Of a DNA stretch of 64,000 nt, positions 23,835 to 34,830 are shown piece after piece. A program made the position numbers and the translations under genes. The first letter of the stretch is position 1, and each line of letters begins with the position of its first letter. The stretch covers positions 80,506,028 to 80,570,027 of the forward strand of contig NC_088295.1 in the NCBI RefSeq assembly GCF_032854445.1. Direction: 5' to 3'. The DNA comes from Liolophura sinensis (lineage: Eukaryota > Mollusca > Polyplacophora > Chitonida > Chitonidae). The notes beneath the pieces are model-generated. The model made no database searches and was not told the origin of the DNA. It saw nothing but the letters and a program-made list of their open reading frames with translations.

Positions 23835-26505
23835 CAAATTTCAGTAAATTTAAGTATTGTTAATTGCGTGGATTATAGTGTTTGTGTTGCACATACAAGT
23901 CAGTGGTTATCTCCTTATTTCCAGTAGCCTTAGTTTTTATCAAAGCCAATTTCTGTTTCTGGATGTTCTTTCACAATGAACTTGCAATTTGAAGCATGTG
24001 TTAAATACTTTTTTTCACGGCTCTGTCCAATTTCCTCAAATTTTATTTTTATAGCCTTGTTCAATTATCCCTGGTTCAATTAAATGCTGTTCATTGTACC
24101 CAAAGGTCTTAATTGTATTTCCTTAATTAGCCAAATAGTTAAAGCATTAGCTGTGTGTATTTTTTGTCTTTTGCATAATTTTGTTTTGCTTTGTGGTGCA
24201 AACAATTGCCTTTTTTTTTAAAGCAGAGCCTGTTTGCGATGTGTTTTGCTTACATGTACCTGAGTGATGCATTAATTCAGCATATTTGTCTTTACAAAGC
24301 TGAAGCCAACTTCATCTGATGGAAGGCAGAATTGTAGTCAGTTTGACATGTTGATTAACTGTGATGCAGGTGTGTGTTAAGTTGAGATATTTTTTATTTG
24401 GCTTGTAAAAGGCCTGAAAAAAAAACCCGATATATTATGAATGTTCCATTTAACTTGCATTGTTTGTAACAGTACATGTGTACTCTGGCGGCCTTTAGTG
24501 AGATGTGGTGGGGACTCCTCTGGACCCTCTAGCTGCTGGCATTCAGAGAAGGGTTTTTGTATGGGGTGACATAATGAAGACCATTTATCGGGCAAGAGGG
24601 ACTGCTTTTTGTCAGTGTTGATTTGGGTTGAGGCATTTCTCCTGTGCTCTCTAGTCTGGTTGCTATTCAACTTGTGCGACACAAATACCAGGAATAGCTC
24701 TAACTGTGTGAGGTTAACTATTTATATGGCCACTCAACTGTGAAATCTCAGCCCCTAAAACTGCCTGCCTGTTCACCATAAAGGCATTATCAGGTTCGTG
24801 TGTGCAAGTCTTGTATCTCATTCACATTCACACACAGTTATGCACCCTTACTTATTGGTACAAACACCATATAACATTATGAAATATGCATACAGAATGA
24901 ACTGATTACTGGCCACATGTCGTTATCTGCATGCCTGTACACATATGTATGTATAAACACGTGCATCTTTGTCGACTTCGTGTAAGTAATGCAAGTCATG
25001 GCCGCACTAGTGGTAAACAATTTTTTCTTCTGGCCTACATATGTTATATGTGAGCACAATGTTGAAGGATCGACCTGCCATTACGCAATAACTGGCCTGT
25101 CAGTATGCTTGTTCAAGCTGATAGGCTGGTATCTCCTGGTTTAATTGGAAGGCTTCCCTGGTCAAGCAGTCCAGACTGTCTCAAGTTCTGACTGCTGGTC
25201 CTCAATCAGCCAGATGACATTTTCCAATCCCTGTTGGGTAGATTGTCTGGAGACTTAACCTTCTAGTGCTTGATTAGGTAGGTGCAGTGGTTGTCTCTCA
25301 CTACTTGCATAGCCTGCAAAGGCTATGTCCCCACATATAAACTGATTGCTCTCTTAAAAGTGAAATTTTCTTGACTTGTATGTTACATAGTTTCAATTGG
25401 TTGTAGCCTGAATGTTTAAATATGATTTAAATCATATAATAGAGACAGTAGACCACATATACTGACGTAAATGTATTTAATTTTTATCTGTGATGAATAA
25501 TATTGGCTTAAATGGGCCATGTTTGGATAGGTATCTCATTTTTCTTTAGAATTGTGTCTTTGTGTCTTCAAAAATTTCTTCCCAGCAATTTCAGTACTTC
25601 GTAATATTTACCCTAATTCTTCAACCTTTTCAACCACTTCTGCAACCAATATTTTGAAACATTTTCAGAGAACTGTGGCATTTAGAGAAACAGTTTTATA
25701 AGGCTTGGATCTTAAGTGACACAAACAAATTTTTTTAGCGTTGTTTCATAATAATTGTGTGCATAAATTCCACTTAAAAAAGTGCTTTAGTGGTTGAAAA
25801 GGTTGAAGATTTACATGATTTCATGGTGTAATTTATTATATCATATTGCCTGATTTGACTGGTCAGGATGATTTGTTGAATTCTACAGTTATTATGAAGT
25901 AACCTTTTCCCCACTTACATTTGACAAATCAGATTTGATTAGCTGATCTGACAAATTGCACCTTGTTAACAATAGATAAGGGAACCTCCATTATGTCTCT
26001 GCAGCAGATTTTTGCAGAAGATAATTAGTCAGAAATAAGTTTTGAAATGCCAAATTCCCTTATCATCCCTTGCTCCTAAAGTGTGCATCCTGCCCCTTTT
26101 TAATCCACCACGTTGTTAAATAGAGAGGCACTGGAAATTGACAACCTGTCCTTTGTTTTTTGAGGAATTCCTCAATATATCTTTGCAACCTGCACCTCTT
26201 GATTTTTTGCCCCGAGTCTACCAATCAGACACACAGCTACTGTTTGTAAAAAAAAAAAAAGTATCACTATGAGTGGTAATTAATTAACTTTTATGCATAC
26301 ATGTAGTACATTATAACTTTGCAAATTTGAAAAGAATGTTGATACAAGCATCAGTTACTTTTTCTAAGTGAGGTTTTGTGTTTTTGTTCAGTAAAAGAAA
26401 AAAAAGGCAATGCTAATATTGCCTTTCTGTTTATGAGCATTTGTAGTAAGATCAAATAAAAATAGATGATGAAATTCAATTGATGTTGTTCATTAAAATA
26501 CATGT
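23835..26505. other. Intron-like, no gene recognised
   Basis: CpG-poor. A 101-codon minus frame at 24377-24682 and a short minus frame at 25162-25230 (acceptor CTACCCAACAG, peptide GLENVIWLIEDQQSELETVW) look protein-like but lack firm support. Confidence 0.4.
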
Positions 26506-26507
26506 AT

Positions 26508-26678
26508 CTTGAGGAGCCTCTCACCGATGCAGTCACTAAGAGTTCGAGTCCAGCTGATGTTTGCTTCCTCGCCAGTCCTGCCTGGGAAGTTCTACCAGAA
26601 TCCTGCAGATGGCTGCCATGGTATTAGTGAAACATTCTTGTGTACAGTAAACTTCAATCAAATAAATTAATAAATTAG
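26508..26678 (+). mobile_element. SINE copy, head partly lost
   Basis: AGAGTTCGAGTCCAGC is a box B-like word. It is followed by TTGCTTCCTCGCCAGTCCTG, CTGCCATGG, GTGAAACATTCTTGTGTACA and AATCAAATAAATTAATAAAT. The order matches the 23.6 kb copy, with a truncated 5' end. Confidence 0.72.
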
Positions 26679-26679
26679 A

Positions 26680-28410
26680 TATGTTTATGCAAGTACATGG
26701 TTTTTGTGTGGTGTATGTTGTGATGACAGGTTGGCCCAAAGAGTTACTACATGAAGTCTGTTGAACAAGGGCAGTAGTGTTGGTGGGTTAAACTTCTCTA
26801 ATACACTGACCTCTCTCACATACAAATACCTACATGTATTTCAAAAGAGGCCATTTTTACCTGGCTTTCATCCAAGTACATGTATTTTAAATCCTTCGGC
26901 TAAAAATGAACTGACTCAAACCATGATACAGTGGAGGTCTTTGGGTTGTGGTGCAGTAAGTCATGAACATTATGGCTTTTATATGTAGGTCATAGATAAA
27001 AATGTATAAATGATTTTTATTGTCAGGTAAAGGCATGTGAACACCTGGTAGGAAAAATGGTGCTGATCTAGATGAAGTCTAACTTCTAGAACAGTAGCAT
27101 TAAACACTTACTTTATAAAATTGGATACATGTATAGTTTATTGCACTACTTTGTGCACGACTTTGTAAGAAGTATTTTCATCAGGAACAATGAGTCAATA
27201 TTTAGAAGGAAAAAGAAACAAAAACTGGTGATGCATTGCAGATGTACATGTGGTTATTTATTCATATACAGTTACAGGTTTCTTGAGTACCACATGAAAC
27301 ACCCGTGAGATAAATAAATATATTCAACCTGGGATACAGTATGACTCATATTGTACGCCTGATACAACTATGTAATTTACACCTGTTAAAACAAGTTGTT
27401 ATGTGCAGCTATGGTGCATTTTAACTAATGATCCTTTTCTGTGAACAAGTTCATCACTTGTGAACAACAGCAGAACGGTGTAATGCGTGGAGTTATGATT
27501 TGAGCAATTAAGGTACCAGTATTTGTATAGTCGCTGTTTTAGAAAAAGCTCAAATGAGTGTAAATGTATTTATAGAAAGAGGTGAACTGTAAAAGTCTTT
27601 AACGAAATCTTATTTATAAAATGTGTCCACAGGTGTCTGTGTTTGTGGGAGATGTGTATAACGATATTAAACTTAGTTACAATATTATGGACTTTGTATA
27701 ATGTGCACCTATTTGACTCACAATTCCCCTTGACAATGATAATGAGTGTTACTATTTTTCGTTACATTAAAATCTACCTTTGGGCTTAGATTATTTACAA
27801 ATTTACAGCCACTAAATTGTAGGGATTTATTTCACACTACACACTTAGTGTATTTGATACCAGGAATAATCAAGGGCCTTTTTTATTGTTTTTATGAACC
27901 ACTGTTCATGATTTGCAATGTGCTTTGCACATTTAGATGTCCATTGTCTGAATACGTTTATACAGAAATCACTTTCATTATGCATCTAACCTAACAATAT
28001 TTGATTTTAGTGTATGTCTCCATTGACATCGTTTACTCAAGGGTTATGATTGGCTGAGAGAATAGCTGACATCATCAAATCACTTCTTGTTAACTTCTAC
28101 TGACTGACTCTGTATGGCTGTAGGCACTCGCCCACATGTACACGTGTACTTTTATATATGATGTGAGGAAAAGCTTAGAACTGATGTATGAGATTCAGAC
28201 TTCACAGTTAATTGTTAATGATTCTCTTAATTGGATTGGTAAAAAATATGAAAGATATGTACTCTACTTTAAATATACAGAATTGATAACTTTCTCTCAA
28301 TGTGCTAGTCAGTTCTATAATAGCTGAAGTGGCATTCTGGATAAACATGGGAAGTACACATGTGTTTATTCATTCATTTGACAGATGATTTCCTCTGTAT
28401 TTCACTTACA
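26680..28410. other. Intron-like, no gene recognised
   Basis: T-rich, CpG-poor sequence with scattered ACATGTA words and no plausible exon. Confidence 0.55.
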
Positions 28411-28413
28411 CAG

Positions 28414-28464
28414 TGGAAGCTGTGTGATGGCCGCAGGGAGAACTCATCGTGGTCACTCTGTCAG
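28414..28464 (+). CDS. Candidate small exon, 51 bases
   Basis: Fifty-one bases lie between an acceptor (TTTCACTTACACAG) and a donor (TGTCAG|GTACCT). Two frames are open. One reads WKLCDGRRENSSWSLCQ. The other contains ATG at 28427 in good start context and reads MAAGRTHRGHSVR up to the donor. Three CpGs remain here within about 60 bases, in an otherwise CpG-poor stretch. It could be a first coding exon, an internal exon or chance, and the reading frame is undecided. Confidence 0.2.
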
Positions 28465-28580
28465 GTACCTGACAACGCCCAGCCCCTATGCTGATACATA
28501 TATAGGTTTTAATAGCTAGACATGAAATCAGGTTGTCTTATTTGCACTCTTTCTCTTAATTTTTTTATATCTCTCCAAAG

Positions 28581-28679
28581 CTTTCATATTTATGGAGAAT
28601 ACAGTATCTCAAAGATGCTGATGAGGCACCACCCTGGCTAAACCTAGGGCTTCGTCTGTGCAAGACTGCAGTGGAGGCA
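28581..28679 (+). CDS. Candidate exon, 33 codons, function unknown
   Basis: A strong pyrimidine tract ending CTCTCCAAAG precedes 99 open bases, and a donor GGCA|GTAAGA follows. The frame is phase 0 at both ends. The peptide includes DADEAPPWLNLGLRLCKTAV, with codon choice typical of coding DNA. A second acceptor at ACAG|TATCTC (exon from 28605) would also keep the frame. A second candidate exon lies 117 bases upstream (28414-28464), and a decayed minisatellite starts about 20 bases after the donor. No family is recognised. Chance remains possible because the stretch is short. Confidence 0.28.
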
Positions 28680-28701
28680 GTAAGAGCTTAGAATTAACAC
28701 T

Positions 28702-29523
28702 TGCTAGGTCTGAACAGTGAAGTCATTACTCTTAGAGATACTGGTCTGAATGGTGAAGTCATTAGTGTAGAGATACTGGTCTGCATGGTGAAGTCATTAC
28801 TCTGGGAATACTGGTCTGAACAGTGAAACAATTACTTTAGGAATACTGGTCTGAGCGGCAAAGTCATAACTGTAGGGATGCTGGTCTGAACGGTGAAGTC
28901 AGTACTCTAGGAATACTGGTCTGAACTGTGAAGCAATTACTCTACAGATACAGGTCTGATGGCTGAATTCATTACTCTAGGGATATTGGTCTAAACTGTT
29001 AAGTTTTTAAACTAGGAATACTGGCCTTTACTAGTCATTACTATATGGAAACTGACCTGATTACTAAAGTCATTACTAAATGGATACTGGTCTGATTGCT
29101 GGTCATTATTTTAGGGATACTGGTCTGATTGTTGGTCATTATTTTAGGGATACTGGCCTGATTGCTGAAGTCATTACTCTAGGGATGCTGGTCTGAACAG
29201 TGAAGTTAATAGACTAGGGATACTGGTCTGAGATGTGGAGTTATTACTCTAAGGATACTGGCCTGATCTGTGAAGTTATAAGACTAGGGATACTGGACTG
29301 ATTGCTAAAGTCATTACCCTAGGGATACTGATCTGAACTGTGAAGTTATTAGATTAGGGATACTGGTCTGATTGCTAATGTCATTACCCTAGGGATACTG
29401 GTCTGATTGCCGAAGTCATTACTCTAATGATACTGGTTTGATTGCTGAAGTCATTACTCTAATGATACTGGTTTGATTGCTGAAGTTATTACTCTAGGGA
29501 TACTGGTCAGAACTGTGAAGCCT
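28702..29523 (+). repeat. Decayed 35 bp tandem array, about 23 copies
   Basis: Units resemble CTAGGGATACTGGTCTGA followed by (T/A)(T/C)(T/G)(G/C)TGAAGTCATTA. Length varies by a few bases between copies and some are shortened. Divergence is higher than in the other arrays. It starts about 20 bases after the candidate donor at 28679. Confidence 0.9.
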
Positions 29524-30262
29524 TGTGCCTTGTTGTATTGACCAGTAGTGTTAACGGTACTCTAATATATATGTATTATCAAAGCAATGCACATTATACA
29601 TCTAAGCAATATTGAAATGTCAGCCAACATCCCACTTCACATGGTTTAAGCTCATAAATTTAATCTTCATATTTATAAATATGGTAATAACTTTTCAGTA
29701 AAAATAACATGTGGATTTGCCAAAGAAGCTTCCATAATGTGTCTGAACCTAGCCATGTTTCATGACAGGAAGTAATCTTCAGGACTTGTAATAAACCTTA
29801 ATCAAAGAAAGAAATAAAAGACTCTACTTCATTTTAAGGCTTTTGTGAAAAAGAGCTATTTTAATCATGACTGAAATAATTCAAGGTGTTATTTTCAGAA
29901 TCTTGCTAGAGGAGTGATTTGCATGTTATGCAATCTAAATTGGATCTTCCAGCTATCATGGCATGAAACTGATTTGAGGATACAGAAGTGTACATGTGCA
30001 TTTATTCTGTGTTAATATATTCTGGTGTTCATCTCCTTGAGTACATAGTTGCTAATCAGTGCTGTCAGTCCCAATGGATCCTTGTCTAAGGTTTATCTCA
30101 AATTGCTAATACTTGAAAGTAAAACCGGCCAGTGATTGTAACAGCTGACAAAAGCCGTTTATTTGTTAAAAAGACAAACGATTTATCTTTCTATTATTTG
30201 TGCACTTTAAAGTGAAGACTAAAATATCATTTGATCTGGGTTAATGGGTATATTGTTTGCAG

Positions 30263-30472
30263 TAGAAAGGCTTTTCAGAGAGTTGGCTCGGAGCAGTATA
30301 GCAGGAAGACCATTATCCTGTATCCAATCCTGTATGAAAAGCCTGGTAAACAGGTTTCGTGGAATCTGGAGATGAGGCGCCAGAAATAGACGATGAATGT
30401 TTGACATTTACCCAGCCTGGTGTGTTTTGTCCGTGGCGTTGCGTGAACAAGAGAAAGATGGATCAATATTGA
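30263..30472 (+). CDS. Coding-like patch with two overlapping open frames; possible terminal exon
   Basis: An acceptor ATTGTTTGCAG leads into an open frame (peptide core ERLFRELARSSIAGRPLSC) that can leave at a donor AACAG|GTTTCG (30353/30354). The same CAG can act as an acceptor for a second frame (peptide start FVESGDEAPEIDDECLTFTQ) that runs to TGA at 30470. An AATAAA lies about 150 bases later at 30621-30626. CpG is clearly more common here than in the flanks. The two frames differ by one base shift, so this could be two alternative exons, one frameshifted gene remnant, or a conserved non-coding element. No family is recognised. Confidence 0.2.
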
Positions 30473-30479
30473 GCCTTGT

Positions 30480-31405
30480 AGGTCAAGGTGAAGGTTGTTG
30501 GCAGTAGCTGATTGATGGCGTGCCCGAAGTATGACACTCTCCGTCCTCCACCTTTCATCCATTCTCCAGGATTAGGAATTAATGCGACAACGTTTGATAT
30601 TTTCTCTGGAACAGGGAATCAATAAAAGCTATTGGTCTCTCTCCTAAGTTATCTCCTTAGTTATATTAGAGATATTGACTGATCTCAGGAGAAAAAATGG
30701 ATGAACTAGTTTTTGATATTGCAGTTTATATCAATGGAATCTGAACTTTGTCTCTGTGTGATGGTTGCCAGACAATGCAGATATCCAAAAATGTTCAGAA
30801 GATACAATCTGCAAGGCATCATGTACAAGCCTGGAAAATGGCACTAACGCTGATGGTCTTGTCAAACCACACATCAGGAATGTTAAATGTTGCTTCAGCT
30901 CCATAATGTATTCAATAAAAGAAAGAGCCATTCTCCTGTGCTATACATTTATTGGACTTCAGTACATTTAAACCCTAAAACCATGTCAGGCTGTCGTTAG
31001 GAGTGTGGCTTCCGTGGCATTGGAAAAGAAGCCAATAATAGATATTTGAGATGTGCTAAGATCCTGCTCTACAATGCGTTTGTCATTTGAAAGAAGAGCT
31101 GACTGAGATGACAGCAGAATGTTTGTATGAAAAATAATTGTTGATGTGAAAAATGAATAACACCTGCTTATTTGATTCCTGACATATTCTTCATTATTAT
31201 ATCTGTGTCACATCATTCGAATTGGCACATTAACAAGTCACAATTAGTTGGATTTTATCATCAACTTTGTGCTTATTTTTGGCTGTGCATGGAAATTGAA
31301 AAACAATTCTTTGTTAGTCTAATTAAGAAATATTGAGGAATTCAAGTTTCCGTAAGAATCCGTGCTTTGGGCAAGCTCTACACGCGCATGAATTTATCAC
31401 AGACT
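30480..31405. other. Conserved-element-like sequence before the 74 bp array
   Basis: Free of obvious repeats, with balanced composition and many homeodomain-type cores (CAATTAG, TAATTAAG). An acceptor TGATGGTTGCCAG at 30771 precedes frames that are open in more than one phase, including CSEDTICKASCTSLENGTN. Exon or conserved non-coding DNA is possible. Confidence 0.3.
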
Positions 31406-31408
31406 TAT

Positions 31409-34400
31409 CATGTAGGCTGTATGTACAAACATACAATATACAGTAGGTAGGGGATCTAGTTTGATGCTCAGGATCACATCATCATGTAGGCTGTATGTAC
31501 AAACATACAATATACAGTAGGTAGGGGATCTAGTTTGATGCTCAGGATCACATCATCATGTAGGCTGTATGTACAAACATACAATATACAGTAGGTAGGG
31601 GATCTAGTTTGATGCTCAGGATCTCATCATCATGTAGGCTGTATGTACAAACATACAATATACAGTAGGTAGGGGATCTAGTTTGATGCTCAGGATCACA
31701 TCATCATGTAGGCTGTATGTACAAACATACAATATACAGTAGGTAGGGGATCTAGTTTGATGCTCAGGATCTCATCATCATGTAGGCTGTATGTACAAAC
31801 ATACAATATACAGTAGGTAGGGGATCTAGTTTGATGCTCAGGATCTCATCATCATGTAGGCTGTATGTACAAACATACAATATACAGTAGGTAGGGGATC
31901 TAGTTTGATGCTCAGGATCACATCATCATGTAGGCTGTATGTACAAACATACAATATACAGTAGGTAGGGGATCTAGTTTGATGCTCAGGATCACATCAT
32001 CATGTAGGCTGTATGTACAAACATACAATATACAGTAGGTAGGGGATCTAGTTTGATGCTCAGGATCACATCATCATGTAGGCTGTATGTACAAACATAC
32101 AATATACAGTAGGTAGGGGATCTAGTTTGATGCTCAGGATCACATCATCATGTAGGCTGTATGTACAAACATACAATATACAGTAGGTAGGGGATCTAGT
32201 TTGATGCTCAGGATCTCATCATCATGTAGGCTGTATGTACAAACATACAATATACAGTAGGTAGGGGATCTAGTTTGATGCTCAGGATCTCATCATCATG
32301 TAGGCTGTATGTACAAACATACAATATACAGTAGGTAGGGGATCTAGTTTGATGCTCAGGATCTCATCATCATGTAGGCTGTATGTACAAACATACAATA
32401 TACAGTAGGTAGGGGATCTAGTTTGATGCTCAGGATCACATCATCATGTAGGCTGTATGTACAAACATACAATATACAGTAGGTAGGGGATCTAGTTTGA
32501 TGCTCAGGATCACATCATCATGTAGGCTGTATGTACAAACATACAATATACAGTAGGTAGGGGATCTAGTTTGATGCTCAGGATCACATCATCATGTAGG
32601 CTGTATGTACAAACATACAATATACAGTAGGTAGGGGATCTAGTTTGATGCTCAGGATCACATCATCATGTAGGCTGTATGTACAAACATACAATATACA
32701 GTAGGTAGGGGATCTAGTTTGATGCTCAGGATCTCATCATCATGTAGGCTGTATGTACAAACATACAATATACAGTAGGTAGGGGATCTAGTTTGATGCT
32801 CAGGATCACATCATCATGTAGGCTGTATGTACAAACATACAATATACAGTAGGTAGGGGATCTAGTTTGATGCTCAGGATCTCATCATCATGTAGGCTGT
32901 ATGTACAAACATACAATATACAGTAGGTAGGGGATCTAGTTTGATGCTCAGGATCTCATCATCATGTAGGCTGTATGTACAAACATACAATATACAGTAG
33001 GTAGGGGATCTAGTTTGATGCTCAGGATCTCATCATCATGTAGGCTGTATGTACAAACATACAATATACAGTAGGTAGGGGATCTAGTTTGATGCTCAGG
33101 ATCACATCATCATGTAGGCTGTATGTACAAACATACAATATACAGTAGGTAGGGGATCTAGTTTGATGCTCAGGATCTCATCATCATGTAGGCTGTATGT
33201 ACAAACATACAATATACAGTAGGTAGGGGATCTAGTTTGATGCTCAGGATCTCATCATCATGTAGGCTGTATGTACAAACATACAATATACAGTAGGTAG
33301 GGGATCTAGTTTGATGCTCAGGATCTCATCATCATGTAGGCTGTATGTACAAACATACAATATACAGTAGGTAGGGGATCTAGTTTGATGCTCAGGATCA
33401 CATCATCATGTAGGCTGTATGTACAAACATACAATATACAGTAGGTAGGGGATCTAGTTTGATGCTCAGGATCTCATCATCATGTAGGCTGTATGTACAA
33501 ACATACAATATACAGTAGGTAGGGGATCTAGTTTGATGCTCAGGATCACATCATCATGTAGGCTGTATGTACAAACATACAATATACAGTAGGTAGGGGA
33601 TCTAGTTTGATGCTCAGGATCTCATCATCATGTAGGCTGTATGTACAAACATACAATATACAGTAGGTAGGGGATCTAGTTTGATGCTCAGGATCTCATC
33701 ATCATGTAGGCTGTATGTACAAACATACAATATACAGTAGGTAGGGGATCTAGTTTGATGCTCAGGATCACATCATCATGTAGGCTGTATGTACAAACAT
33801 ACAATATACAGTAGGTAGGGGATCTAGTTTGATGCTCAGGATCACATCATCATGTAGGCTGTATGTACAAACATACAATATACAGTAGGTAGGGGATCTA
33901 GTTTGATGCTCAGGATCTCATCATCATGTAGGCTGTATGTACAAACATACAATATACAGTAGGTAGGGGATCTAGTTTGATGCTCAGGATCTCATCATCA
34001 TGTAGGCTGTATGTACAAACATACAATATACAGTAGGTAGGGGATCTAGTTTGATGCTCAGGATCACATCATCATGTAGGCTGTATGTACAAACATACAA
34101 TATACAGTAGGTAGGGGATCTAGTTTGATGCTCAGGATCTCATCATCATGTAGGCTGTATGTACAAACATACAATATACAGTAGGTAGGGGATCTAGTTT
34201 GATGCTCAGGATCACATCATCATGTAGGCTGTATGTACAAACATACAATATACAGTAGGTAGGGGATCTAGTTTGATGCTCAGGATCTCATCATCATGTA
34301 GGCTGTATGTACAAACATACAATATACAGTAGGTAGGGGATCTAGTTTGATGCTCAGGATCACATCATCATGTAGGCTGTATGTACAAACATACAATATA

Positions 34401-34830
34401 CAGTAGGTAGGGGATCTAGTTTGATGCTCAGGATCACATCATCATGTAGGCTGTATGTACAAACATACAATATACAGTAGGTAGGGGATCTAGTTTGATG
34501 CTCAGGATCACATCATTATGTAGGCTGTATGTACAAACATACAATATACAGTAGGTAGGGGATCTAGTTTGATGCTCAGGATCTCATCATTATGTAGGCT
34601 GTATGTACAAACATACAATATACAGTAGGTAGGGGATCTAGTTTGATGCTCAGGATCTCATCATCATGTAGGCTGTATGTACAAACATACAATATACAGT
34701 AGGTAGGGGATCTAGTTTGATGCTCAGGATCTCATCATCATGTAGGCTGTATGTACAAACATACAATATACAGTAGGTAGGGGATCTAGTTTGATGCTCA
34801 GGATCTCATCATCATGTAGGCTGTATGTAC
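31409..34830. repeat. 74 bp tandem array, about 46 copies, nearly identical
   Basis: The word CATGTAGGCTGTATGTAC recurs every 74 bases from 31409 to 34813. The distance, 3404, is exactly 46 units, so there is no net length change across the array. Each unit carries a small inverted repeat, TGTATGT...ACATACA, with a 4-base loop. Units differ almost only at one site (31476 and every 74 bases after), which is A in 22 copies and T in 24. Units 42 and 43 also share CATTATG in place of CATCATG. The array ends with a partial unit. It has no open frame through it. It lies in the CpG-poor, probably intronic part of the window. Confidence 0.98.

Noticed and set aside
31409-34830. CRISPR-like regular repeats
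   Set aside because: The whole 74 bp unit repeats with no unique spacers, and the context is animal nuclear DNA.
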